A stretch of 64,000 nucleotides of DNA, from contig JAFPWH010000051.1 of NCBI GenBank assembly GCA_017395065.1, positions 1 through 64,000 of the forward strand. Direction: 5' to 3'. The position numbers and the translations under genes were made by a program. Below are positions 1 through 7,882 of this stretch, piece by piece (the stretch's first letter is position 1; the number at the start of each line of letters is the position of its first letter). Source of the stretch: Clostridia bacterium (GTDB lineage Bacteria; Bacillota; Clostridia; Christensenellales; Aristaeellaceae). The notes under the pieces are model-generated. The model was not told the DNA's origin, made no database searches, and saw nothing but the letters and a program-made list of their open reading frames with translations.

Positions 1-1
1 G

Positions 2-301
2 GATGAAGGCGGCTATGTTGTTTCCTTTCCTGATCTTCCCGGATGCCTGTCCAGCGGTGAAACCTCTGAAGAAGCGATAAAGAACGCAGAGGATGCTAAG
101 CAGGAATGGCTTCTCGCAGCTATGGAAGAAGGCATCGATATTCCAGAGCCTGATTCACTTGACGCATACTCAGGTCAGTTCAAACTCAGGCTTCCCAAAT
201 CGCTGCATCGCAGTCTTGCCCTCCAGGCTAAACGCGAAGGCGTCAGTATGAATCAATACTGTGTCTACCGTCTCAGCCAGGGCGAAGCGGTACGAGCCTA
301 A
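2..301 (+). CDS. hicB: HicB-type antitoxin, 3' part (cut by window start)
   Basis: The first 99 codons of the window read as the HicB partial RNase H-like fold (motif GYVVSFPDLPGC, then EEA..NA..A) followed by a C-terminal ribbon-helix-helix or HTH-like tail (LRLPKSLH, then MNQYCVYRLSQGE). The start lies outside the window. It is nearly the same as the 3' part of the HicB at 44563-44925: I count 11 mismatches over 309 bases and one residue change (G for N). Its stop codon is followed directly, in the same frame, by a serine recombinase fragment, where the other copy has a terminator. HicB neutralises the HicA mRNA interferase and represses its operon. The family call is firm; whether the upstream part is intact is unknown. 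Confidence 0.85.
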   Translation, partial: DEGGYVVSFPDLPGCLSSGETSEEAIKNAEDAKQEWLLAAMEEGIDIPEPDSLDAYSGQFKLRLPKSLHRSLALQAKREGVSMNQYCVYRLSQGEAVRA

Positions 302-1222
302 TCACCCATCCGGGACGCAGAGGCTGGGAGAATCGATCTCATTCTCTGCAAGTCGGTTTCCCGATTCTCCCGTAATTACGAGGAAGCGCAGAAATACATG
401 CACCTGCTGAAGAGTCTCGGCGTCGAGGTGCAGTTTGAAAAAGAAGGTCTTTCTACCTTCGATCCGCAGACAGATATGATGATCGGCGCGCTGATGGCCG
501 TCGCGCAGCAGGACAGCAAGTCCATCTCCGAGAATATCCGTTGGGCGTATAAGCGCTTGGGGGATCAGGGCATCCGCCATGTAGGTAACAATCACTTGCT
601 GGGTTATGACGAAATCGACGGCGAGATGACCCCCAACAAGGATAGGTGGATCATCGAGCTGATCTATCAGCGTTATGCGGAGGGAAAAGACGTCAGCCAG
701 ATTCTGATGGAGCTGAGAGAAAAAGGAGCAAAAACGCTCCGGAAGCACAAGGATTTCTCCCACTACCATGTCAGATCCATCCTGAAAAATGAGGTCTATG
801 CCGGGGATCGAAACATGTGGAAGACGCCCTCCAAGAATTACCTGACCAAGAAAGTCGATCCCACCGTCAAACGGGAATCCCATTACATCCTTGATCACCA
901 TACGCCGATTATTTCCAGGGAGCTGTGGGATAAGGTGCAGGAACGGCTACAATGGGAGGAAAAACACAAAACCGGCTGGTCAACCCGCCGCATCGACAGC
1001 CATCCTTATTTCAACCGAATCGTCTGTGGAATCTGCGGACAGCCCTATCGGCGCACATTTTACCGGCTTAGAACAACCGGTGAAAATGTGCCGATGTGGA
1101 AGTGCATCAACCGCTTCAAAGGGAAATGTTGGGCTCGGGTCGTTTCAGAATCCGAAGTCGCGCCTGTACTCGAAAAAGCAGAAAAGGTAAAGGTGACTGA
1201 GTTTAGCCTGGATCCCCTGTAA
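302..1222 (+). pseudogene. Serine recombinase fragment lacking its catalytic N-terminus
   Basis: From about base 308 the frame reads IRDAEAGRIDLILCKSVSRF, the middle of the large serine recombinase resolvase domain, and continues through the recombinase domain to a zinc ribbon (CGICGQPY...C...C) near the end. The N-terminal part with the nucleophilic serine (the YxRVS region) is absent. In its place, and in frame, stands the end of a hicB gene and its TAA stop. The first ATG is at 398, but homology clearly starts upstream of it, so this is a truncated gene and not a new start. It cannot be catalytically active as it stands. It differs in sequence from the full recombinase at 3931-5799, so it is a remnant of another element. 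Confidence 0.85.
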
Positions 1223-1239
1223 AGGGTCTTTTTTTTCAT

Positions 1240-1274
1240 CCCCCGTTGGGCATTTTGCCTGACGGGGGTTTTTT
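1240..1274 (+). terminator. Rho-independent terminator after recombinase fragment
   Basis: A perfect 7-bp stem (CCCCCGT at 1240-1246, ACGGGGG at 1262-1268) is followed at once by six T residues. It lies 17 bases after the stop of the recombinase fragment, in the right direction. Confidence 0.8.
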
Positions 1275-1357
1275 GCAATCATGTTAAATAACACAAGCCA
1301 TATACAAAAAAGTCATACTCTTAGCGCTGGACTGCCGGTACCACCTGCCAAAGCCTA

Positions 1358-1864
1358 TCATACACTTTCCAGCCGAAACTGGTCATCTTCAATCACCATT
1401 GCCGTCAATCTGCCGCCCTTACCACAGCCGGTATCAATGCAGATAACGCCCTGCTTTGGCAGCGTCAGCCATTCTCCAGGTGGAAGCAATTCTGTTGTTT
1501 CTCCGTCGCCCTTGAACCATGTCGGGAAGTCAAGGGCGATATGGCCCACAACAGTCAAGGGACCGCTGTATTGGTTTTGCAAAACAATATCGTGATCATG
1601 GATCAGAGTATACGTGTCATTCGTCTCGATCGGATCGGCCTTTATCCCGGCGTGAACAACCTGGAAATGTTCATCACGCCAGAAAAGCTGGCATTTGTTC
1701 TTCAGCAAAGGCCTGGCATCCTCCATCTCAGCGCTATGCTGCTTGAAACTCTTGACTGTCGCTTTGCGTCCTACGCCATTCCATGCCATCCGCTGTGAGA
1801 ACGTTAGATTTTCCATCAGAAGATAGTCCTCATGTGGTGTATCCATAGCCCACAAATCGCACAA
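1358..1864 (-). pseudogene. PPP-type metallophosphatase, N-terminally truncated
   Basis: The 168-residue frame carries the second half of a calcineurin-like serine/threonine phosphatase: VHAGI, then VVGH, then CIDTGCGKGGRLTA, which supply the late metal-binding histidines and the conserved glycine-rich end. The first half (GDxHG, GDxxDRG and GNHD blocks) is missing. A stop codon lies six codons above the apparent TTG start at 1864; the first ATG is six codons inside. Family members usually have 200-250 residues. It is therefore a beheaded gene, probably inactive. It belongs to the cluster of truncated genes at this edge. Confidence 0.7.
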
Positions 1865-1901
1865 GGATACAGTATGATTTTACTATACTCTTCCTGGAAA
1901 A

Positions 1902-2036
1902 TCAATACCCTTCCAGAAAATTTACGTAAGCGATTAACCATGCAACTGCATCCTTCGTGCTGGGGTCCCTGCACCTCTGTATTTTCAATCTGAGCACCTC
2001 CTCATCGGTTGCTTGGAAGCTCTTGTGTCCTTCCAT
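1902..2036 (-). CDS. Small ORF of 44 residues, unrecognised
   Basis: An ATG at 2036 opens a 44-residue frame rich in charged residues that ends in AWLIAYVNFLEGY. There is no ribosome-binding site before the ATG, but TATAAAAT stands just upstream, so a leaderless message or a gene remnant are both possible. It lies on the same strand and 37 bases upstream of the phosphatase fragment. I do not recognise a family. Between it and 2128 I see nothing else. Confidence 0.25.
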   Translation of the reverse strand: MEGHKSFQATDEEVLRLKIQRCRDPSTKDAVAWLIAYVNFLEGY

Positions 2037-2128
2037 TATTTTATACGAACAAAAAAGAAGCGTGGCAGTAGGAGCGAAAAATTTCTTAAATGGGAATTTC
2101 TGGCAATTTCATGGTCTTGGGCAAAACT

Positions 2129-2425
2129 TCACAGGGAAGTAAACTCCCATACCGAACACCCCTGCGGCGATGACGCCACCTGCAGACCTTTAAGTTTGAA
2201 GATCTTCTCTCGATGGAGTAGTGTCCACCCTTCCCTGCGCTGAAGAAAATGACCACTCTCTTGATCTGACATATAAATCATCCTGATCGGATGAGTCAAC
2301 GACTTCTCCAGACGTTCAATAAACTGCAGAAAGACGCTGGGTGGAAAAGGGCGAAACAGATATAAGACTGTATACGGGTTGTAGTCCAGTGAAAGAGCAT
2401 CCTCATTTTGTTGACAATGAATCAC
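2129..2425 (-). pseudogene. C-terminal fragment of a class I SAM methyltransferase-like protein
   Basis: The translation contains LDYNPYTVLYLFRPF followed by a helix and an RMIYMS strand, which matches the motif IV-VI end of small Firmicutes SAM-dependent methyltransferases (usual form: LFNPF...). The SAM-binding glycine-rich motif and everything before it are missing. The frame stops being recognisable at 2425, exactly where the direct repeats at 2426-2546 begin, as if an element end had been inserted into the gene. Moderate confidence in the family, since only about 95 residues remain. Confidence 0.45.
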
Positions 2426-2546
2426 GTTTTACCAACTTGCTGCCGCAAAATGTGCCAAAAGAATTTTATCAACTTGCTGCCATGTGCCAAAAGAAAATTA
2501 CTGACTTGCTGCCGGTGCCAAAAGAATTTTACCAACTTGCTGCCGC
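2426..2546. repeat. Four degenerate direct repeats around ACTTGCTGCC
   Basis: ACTTGCTGCC occurs at 2435, 2472, 2504 and 2535, each preceded by a TTTTA(C/T)CA-like stretch and, in three cases, followed by GTGCCAAAAGAA. Spacing is 37, 32 and 31 bases, about three helical turns. Multiple direct repeats of this size are typical of transposase-binding ends such as those of IS21-family elements, but no transposase gene is in the window. They adjoin the broken methyltransferase and mark the probable left edge of the inserted DNA. Confidence 0.75.
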
Positions 2547-2581
2547 CCGCGACCGATGGTCACGAGGCTGTTTTTGAGTAT

Positions 2582-2609
2582 AAAAAAATAGCCCGCTGGA
2601 CCCTGTCCA
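2582..2609 (-). terminator. Possible terminator after the XRE/recombinase operon
   Basis: On the minus strand TGGAC-AGG-GTCCA (2597-2609) is followed, after eight bases, by a run of seven T residues (2582-2588). The stem is short and the gap to the T-run is long, so it is a weak candidate. The rest of 2547-2724 shows no gene. Confidence 0.35.
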
Positions 2610-2724
2610 ACGAACCTCCTGGCGCAGCCCCGCCGGATGACCGACGTTGTGCTGTTCGCTCCGGGTATAGCAAACAGACCCTGTATTCAGAGCCTCACTC
2701 TATTTGCTGCCGGTTATACTCTTT

Positions 2725-2964
2725 TCAAGATTCAGCCTGCCGATCTACGGTGAGGGTCAGCTCTACGGGGTCCAGATCCAGCGCTGCACACAGGCCTATC
2801 CCCGTCCTCATGGCGGCGTTTCGGATCTCCCTCTCGCCGCTCTCCAGCCTCTGGTATATCCTCAGGGAGATACCGGCTTTCTCTGCGGCTTGCTGTTGCG
2901 AATAGCCCTTCCGGAGCCGTGCGCTGCGAATCACGTCAGCCTGCGCTGTCCGCTGTTTCCTCAC
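2725..2964 (-). CDS. XRE-family HTH regulator
   Basis: This 79-residue protein is essentially one helix-turn-helix of the Cro/CI (XRE) type: ARLRKGYSQQQAAEKAGIS, then a recognition helix and LESGER. It starts with GTG overlapping the stop of the upstream gene (GTGA), so it is translationally coupled to it. As the last gene of the recombinase operon it is a likely local transcription regulator, perhaps setting recombinase levels. No C-terminal effector domain is present. The family is clear; its target is not. Confidence 0.85.
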   Translation of the reverse strand: MRKQRTAQADVIRSARLRKGYSQQQAAEKAGISLRIYQRLESGEREIRNAAMRTGIGLCAALDLDPVELTLTVDRQAES

Positions 2965-3944
2965 AGCATGTAGGCGCTGCCGGACGCGGGAGCAGCCACC
3001 ATACCGGGTCTGGAGCCTTCCTCGCTGCCGTAGCCTTCACGGACGCCCGTGTTGGCCGCCACAGGGGCTTCCTGGGCTTCTTCAGCCTTGGGCGCGGTAG
3101 GAGTAGCAGTCTCGGCGTTCTGGGGCACTGTGGCGGCTTCTGTGGCCTCCTGTGCGGTCTCCTCGGTCTGTCCGCTCAGCTTGTCCTCACCGATCAGCAT
3201 GGCGGCGTTTACGAGGCCGTTCGTCTCTTCCACGGCGATGGAACGCTTGAACTCATCCACTGGCATGGCCATAGAACGACGGGCTTCATCAGAATAGCGG
3301 CCCTTGCGATCCACGGGCATAGTATTCCCCTCGTCATCCTTCCGGCGCTCATCGAACATCCGGGGATAATGGAAATCAAAAACGTAGACCTGTTCCCCGT
3401 CGACTTCGATCAGATACCCCAGCACCCTATAGCGGGTTTTGTCGTTCCAGCCCATGGTATCAAAGAACCATTTGGTCATCTCAGGGCAGACCACCCGCCG
3501 GGGCTTCCGCTTATCCTTGCCGTCGGAGCACCAGTGCATGGCATGCGGGGTATTCCGCGACACGGGCTTGATGGCCATTTTCCCCTGGGACTCGCTGAAG
3601 TAAACGTTGATGTACGAAACATCCTCAAAGCTGTCGATGACCGCCTGGTTGAAGGTGACGCTGTTCCCCCGGATCAGGACAGACGGATCCCTGTGGGTAG
3701 AATGCATTTCCTTCCGGGCGACCTTATAGTCCTCATACTTGAAGCCTCTTTCCAGCTCGAGGCGACGCGCTTCACGCGCATCCAACTGAGCCTGCGTCAG
3801 CTCCCTCTGGACATCCGGATACCGTTCCAGATGCTCCACAGTGGCCTTTTCTTCAGGCTTATGCGGGGCTTCCGGGACTGTCTGCTGCACGGTGATCTCC
3901 CCGGCTCCTGCTGCGCTCATGATCATGGTCTCACTGTTCATCAT
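2961..3944 (-). CDS. Recombinase-accessory protein sharing the recombinase C-terminal domain
   Basis: A 327-residue protein. Roughly residues 85-200 (LIRGNSVTFNQ..IDSFEDVSYINVYF...MAIKPV...PHAMHW) align by eye with the last third of the upstream serine recombinase (RIKGGKMRFS...FQDVEYVELLL...IAIRPT...PNAIHW), so both carry the same unnamed domain. The tail (about residues 250-327) is low-complexity, rich in A, E, T and P. Its ATG lies 14 bases inside the recombinase gene, so the two are co-translated. I infer a partner or directionality factor for the recombinase, or a competitor for the same site. No catalytic motif is visible. Confidence 0.65.
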   Translation of the reverse strand: MMNSETMIMSAAGAGEITVQQTVPEAPHKPEEKATVEHLERYPDVQRELTQAQLDAREARRLELERGFKYEDYKVARKEMHSTHRDPSVLIRGNSVTFNQAVIDSFEDVSYINVYFSESQGKMAIKPVSRNTPHAMHWCSDGKDKRKPRRVVCPEMTKWFFDTMGWNDKTRYRVLGYLIEVDGEQVYVFDFHYPRMFDERRKDDEGNTMPVDRKGRYSDEARRSMAMPVDEFKRSIAVEETNGLVNAAMLIGEDKLSGQTEETAQEATEAATVPQNAETATPTAPKAEEAQEAPVAANTGVREGYGSEEGSRPGMVAAPASGSAYML

Positions 3945-5799
3945 GGTTCTTGGCCCACCTTTCTATGATTTCCTCGGCCTCGCTCATCAGCTCAGCCAGC
4001 CTGTCCTGTGTGAGGGGTTCCTTCTCCTCCAGCTTTGTGGCCGGACGGAGCACGTCCCAGTCCCCGGCATAATGCTTCCGCTCCAGCAGAGAAACCTCCG
4101 CCATGGTGGTAATCGGGATGTCGAGCGTCGCCCCGGTCTCATGGGAATACAGAACAACCTTCTGGGGCGTGTTTTCAGCATTGTCAGAATTGTCTTTTTC
4201 GGCTTCTTCAGGTCTGTCTGGTACGACGGCGCACGTAATAGCGCTGTTCTCCAGACCGAACAGCAAAAGCTTCTGCTCCTCCACGATTTCGCCGACAAAA
4301 CTGAGAGCATCCGGATCGTCCCAGTCCATGATGTCGCCCAGCACCTGCAATAGGCCTGTGCAGCTCACAGGCAGCACGGCCCACCGATCATTTTTCACTT
4401 TTCCCCAGTGAATGGCGTTTGGGTTCTGCTTGTCTGTCGGACGGATCGCGATGCATTTTTCCACCGGGTTCAGCAAAAGCTCCACGTATTCTACGTCCTG
4501 GAATTTTTGCAGACAGTACATGCTGAACCGCATCTTCCCGCCTTTAATGCGCAGATAGGGCTTATCCCTGTGATGGTAACTGAGGCCGCTGACCTCCCTG
4601 AAGCCGTCCATGTTCAGCTGTTTGCCCAGGGGATGGACGGTATAGTCCTCTTTCGTCTTCCCGGCCGGTATCTTCAGGACACTCTGAGCGGCATCCAATA
4701 TGCTGTCCCCGGTAAAGCCGGTCCAATCCTTATGCAGCGGAACAAAGCCCTTCAGGGCACCGTCGTCCACGACGCTGAGGACAGGGATGGCTCTATTGCT
4801 TCCCCGGATTCCTGACAGCATCTGCCTTCGCAGCTGCGCCGCCTCGAATACGTCTCGATCCACGATGCCCTCATGGTGATCACGCTGTCGGTACTTATTC
4901 CGTTGGTTGACGTTCTTTTTGGACTTATGATCCTTGAAGTTCGGCGTGAAGGTCTTTCGGGCCAGGACATCCCCGCAGTTCCGTTCGTTGCCCAGGACGT
5001 TAAGGATAGAGTGATAGCCCCACTCCGTATTGCCTTTTTTCGTTGGCCGTTCATATTCGGTCAGCAGGTCCGCGATCTCCTGGATCTTCCAGCCGTTGAC
5101 GTAGAGGTTGTACATGACCTTCACGGTCTCGGCCTCGTCCGGGTTGATCACCAGATTGCCGTCCTCGTCCTTGTCAAAGCCGATGGGCTCCGGCAGGAGG
5201 AAGATGCCGCTGCTGAAGCGTTTTTCCACCGACCAGTTCATGATGAACGATTTGGACCGGGATTCCTCCTCCGCCACGGTGGCCAGGATCGTCAGCACCA
5301 GCGCGCCGGTGGTATCCAGGGTGTACAGATTGCTCTCGTCAAAGTACACACCCACAGGCGGATTCAGGTTCCGCAGTTCCTCGATGATCGACAGGCAGTC
5401 CACCACGTTTCTGGCGAAACGGGCGATGGACTTGGCCAGGATCAGATTGATCTTCCCGGCCTTGCAGTCCTCGATCATCTGCAGCATACCGGTACGATGC
5501 GACAGCTCCGTGCCGGATATACCTTCGTCTGCGTAGATCCCGGCAAACTCCCAGTTGGGATTGGCGTTGATGCGGTTGGTGAAATCGTTCGACTGCAGCT
5601 CAAAGGACGATTTCTGTTCGTCGTTCTCCGTGGAGACGCGGACATAAGCCGCCACCTTCAGCTTCTGCTCGGCAATGTTGATAGATTCATCCATCTCCGC
5701 CGGGATGACCTCCAGTACGGAAGGATCGACCCCTTTGTAACGTTCCGCTATCTTTTGTCGCCTGGTTAGATTGTCAGCCTGCTTTTCGTTTTCGGTCAC
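3931..5799 (-). CDS. Large serine recombinase (probable integrase)
   Basis: 622 residues. The resolvase catalytic domain holds AYVRVSTE (nucleophilic Ser near residue 56), ADEGISGT and KSIARFARN; it is followed by the recombinase DNA-binding domain (WGYHSILNVLGNERNCGD, then a VDRDVFEAAQ block) and an extra C-terminal domain shared with the downstream gene. It starts at GTG, with AGGAG ten bases upstream; no better ATG is near. Large serine recombinases integrate and excise phages and mobilisable elements at att sites. Its place at the left end, beyond the lysis genes, fits a prophage integrase. The C-terminal coiled-coil and zinc ribbon usual in phage integrases are not evident. Confidence 0.88.
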   Translation of the reverse strand: MTENEKQADNLTRRQKIAERYKGVDPSVLEVIPAEMDESINIAEQKLKVAAYVRVSTENDEQKSSFELQSNDFTNRINANPNWEFAGIYADEGISGTELSHRTGMLQMIEDCKAGKINLILAKSIARFARNVVDCLSIIEELRNLNPPVGVYFDESNLYTLDTTGALVLTILATVAEEESRSKSFIMNWSVEKRFSSGIFLLPEPIGFDKDEDGNLVINPDEAETVKVMYNLYVNGWKIQEIADLLTEYERPTKKGNTEWGYHSILNVLGNERNCGDVLARKTFTPNFKDHKSKKNVNQRNKYRQRDHHEGIVDRDVFEAAQLRRQMLSGIRGSNRAIPVLSVVDDGALKGFVPLHKDWTGFTGDSILDAAQSVLKIPAGKTKEDYTVHPLGKQLNMDGFREVSGLSYHHRDKPYLRIKGGKMRFSMYCLQKFQDVEYVELLLNPVEKCIAIRPTDKQNPNAIHWGKVKNDRWAVLPVSCTGLLQVLGDIMDWDDPDALSFVGEIVEEQKLLLFGLENSAITCAVVPDRPEEAEKDNSDNAENTPQKVVLYSHETGATLDIPITTMAEVSLLERKHYAGDWDVLRPATKLEEKEPLTQDRLAELMSEAEEIIERWAKNHDEQ

Positions 5800-5936
5800 A
5801 GGGATCTTCTCCTTTCCACGTTGGTCGGGCCATTGCCGGTTTTATTGCTATGAACCTACAGGAGGTGGCCTGATTGTTGTCCAAAACGCCAAAGAGGCAG
5901 TACACTACTGCCCGCATGGATGTCACTTTCATGCTG

Positions 5937-6977
5937 TCACGGTGCATTGCCGGTCACCTCGCCCGGTTTCTTCAGGCTCCAGTACCATTGTTGGTCTTTG
6001 CGATATGTCTGAATTCCCAGCCGTTTTTTCACCACACGGACTGTTCTTTCAGCAATTTCATACTCGGCCATGAGGCTGAATATTTCTGTGGCCGGAACAT
6101 CCCGTTCCCGCAGAATATTAGCCATGATATGCGCGGCTTCTTCCTGTTTGGTCTCGAACCCTCCTGCAGTTGCGCCCGAACCTTCACCCGCGTCAGCGGA
6201 TATGAGTTCAGCGCGTGTTCTGCATCCGAGCCACTGGAATCCGGTAACAGGCCGGATCTCAAAGCGGATGTCCGCGCCCGGCGCTTCCAGGCTATTCTTT
6301 ATTTGCATCACCGTCCGGATATCCGGATCCAGCGGATCCCGTTCCACCTGCAGGACGCTCCGGGCAGCAGCGACGATATCGATACTGCCCAGGCCGCGAT
6401 AGAGCCCCTTAGCGCTTTCACGTTTATTCATATGTCCGATCAGAACGATAGCGCAGTCATATGCCTCTGCCCACATGCCGAGCCTGCGCATAAGTTTCCT
6501 TGCCCGGCCCGCAATCTGCAGGTCAGAGTCATTCGAAATATAAGCCTGCACAGGGTCTATTACCAGCAGTCGCGGCTCGAAGGCAAGGATTGCGTCCCGG
6601 ATGCGCTCGTCATCCAGCGTCAGCCCGCCGTTGACCTCTTCGTTGATGTAGGCGACGTTTTTGCAGTTCGCGCCCATCTTCACCAATCGGGGCTTTATCG
6701 TATCACCTACGCCGTCTTCAGAGCACTGGTAGATCACACGCTGGGGCCGACCGAGAGCAGTGCCGTCAGGCAACGCCCCGCCGCGGGATATTTCCGCGAT
6801 GAGATGGAGCATCATGGAGGATTTCCCGTCGCCGGGATCTCCCTGCAGAACGGTAAGTTTTCCATAGGCAATATAGGGGAACCAGAGCCAGCTGACTGTT
6901 TTGGTCTGTACGTCGCTGTAGAGCGAAAGCAGACTGGATGTTTCAGGCATGTGCTCTTCCCCCTTTCTGATAGGCAA
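5937..6977 (-). CDS. RepA/DnaB-like AAA ATPase
   Basis: 346 residues of the AAA_25/RepA helicase-like family. The Walker A motif is GDPGDGKSS (about residues 46-54) and Walker B is RLLVIDP; an ...VLIGHMNK strand and RGLGSIDIVAAARSVL follow, as in plasmid and phage RepA-type ATPases. The C-terminal 90 residues form a wHTH-like tail (RTVRVVKKRLGIQTYR). It probably loads or acts as the replicative helicase, or regulates DNA in the integrated element. A TATAAT box at 7002-7007 lies just above the gene, next to two direct repeats. The 137 bases to the recombinase below contain no supported gene. Confidence 0.8.
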   Translation of the reverse strand: MPIRKGEEHMPETSSLLSLYSDVQTKTVSWLWFPYIAYGKLTVLQGDPGDGKSSMMLHLIAEISRGGALPDGTALGRPQRVIYQCSEDGVGDTIKPRLVKMGANCKNVAYINEEVNGGLTLDDERIRDAILAFEPRLLVIDPVQAYISNDSDLQIAGRARKLMRRLGMWAEAYDCAIVLIGHMNKRESAKGLYRGLGSIDIVAAARSVLQVERDPLDPDIRTVMQIKNSLEAPGADIRFEIRPVTGFQWLGCRTRAELISADAGEGSGATAGGFETKQEEAAHIMANILRERDVPATEIFSLMAEYEIAERTVRVVKKRLGIQTYRKDQQWYWSLKKPGEVTGNAP

Positions 6978-7030
6978 ATAAGGCCTACGGTGTGGTCATG
7001 ATTATTATAGGCGCTATGACTGCAATCGTC

Positions 7031-7085
7031 TGTAAACTGGCAGTATGCACAAAATCCAAAATGTAAACTGGCAGTATACATTTTG
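7031..7085. repeat. Two direct repeats TGTAAACTGGCAGTAT between divergent genes
   Basis: TGTAAACTGGCAGTAT is present exactly at 7031-7046 and 7062-7077, 31 bases apart, each followed by a CA-TTTTGG-like stretch. They lie in the 260-base gap between the RepA-like ATPase and the divergent XRE gene, close to the -10 box of the former. They may be operators or iterons for one of these proteins, or the relic of an insertion-sequence end. Confidence 0.75.
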
Positions 7086-7237
7086 GGGGTAAGACTGTCC
7101 AATAGTAGGAGCGCACAACGCTGCCATCTTAGACCCGGATTTGTAAGAGATTTGTATCAGAAAATTGAGTTGATTATTCTCCAGAGTGACGGCAATATAC
7201 GTATGCTTTACGTGGGCCTCAGAAAGGAAGGTTATGA

Positions 7238-7579
7238 ATGGCACTCGATTTTGCGAGCATCGGCTTGCGAATAAAGCATGCTCGTACTGAAAAAAACTTG
7301 ACACAGGAAAAGCTGGCAGAAATGCTAGGCATAAGCAGAATTCAGATTGCCTATCTGGAGAACGGTGATCGTGGTATCAGCCTTGAAATGTTGGTTAACG
7401 TTTCCAACATCCTCAACGTTCCAATTGCTGAACTACTCGCAGATAGCTTGAATTCCACCGACAAAATAGATGATTCCGATTTGCGCTACATTCTTCTGGA
7501 TTGCACCACACAAGAGGAGAAGATCATCACCAAAGCAGCGAAGGCGCTGAAAGCAATCCTCAGCGAACACGGTGTCTGA
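7238..7579 (+). CDS. XRE-family HTH repressor
   Basis: 113 residues with an N-terminal Cro/CI HTH (IKHARTEKNLTQEKLAEMLG, recognition helix ISRIQIAYLENG) and a short helical C-terminus of the SinR/ClgR kind. AGGAAGG stands nine bases above the ATG. It is divergent from the ATPase-recombinase block and points away from it, the usual arrangement of a lysogeny or element-maintenance repressor. No peptidase domain for SOS cleavage is present, so induction must depend on another factor. Confidence 0.87.
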   Translation: MALDFASIGLRIKHARTEKNLTQEKLAEMLGISRIQIAYLENGDRGISLEMLVNVSNILNVPIAELLADSLNSTDKIDDSDLRYILLDCTTQEEKIITKAAKALKAILSEHGV

Positions 7580-7882
7580 CAGACACTGACGGACCCAACA
7601 TAACAACGATACTGCCCGCGTAAGCCACAGCGGTTCCCCATGCATCCTGCATCATGGGGGGCTGTCTGTGGTATACGCGGTCCCCGAAAATGCTGTCCAC
7701 CTGTCCACTTGTCCACCTTCCAAAACGCAAAAAATGCCCGGCGGCACTGCTCCCCACTCAGGGGAAGCAATGCCGCCGGGCAAAATAAATTTGACGATTG
7801 CGTCCAACTGGACGTCGACAGATCAGAAGCCGCATGAGATAATAGACTCGTGGTTCTCATGCACCTTGACAACTGAATACCT
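7580..7882. other. Intergenic stretch between repressor and lysis genes
   Basis: 303 bases without a gene. They contain a CCCCATG...CATGGGG inverted repeat (7633-7656), three spaced GTCCAC words (about 7695-7716), and the terminator of the lysis operon listed separately. No promoter or small ORF could be supported. Confidence 0.7.
7729..7782 (-). terminator. Strong terminator of the leftward late operon
   Basis: A perfect 12-bp stem (TGCCCGGCGGCA at 7735-7746 and its complement at 7771-7782) encloses a loop that itself can pair (CTCCCC/GGGGAAG). Read on the minus strand it is followed by six T residues (7729-7734). It lies 100 bases below the endolysin stop. Confidence 0.92.

Noticed and set aside
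5774..5932. Small minus-strand ORF (52 codons, MKVTSMRAVVYC start) between ATPase and recombinase
   Set aside because: No ribosome site, overlaps the recombinase start, and no recognisable domain after the first residues.
7690..7720. Tandem GTCCAC words before the late terminator
   Set aside because: Only three short, uneven copies; compatible with chance in a non-coding stretch.
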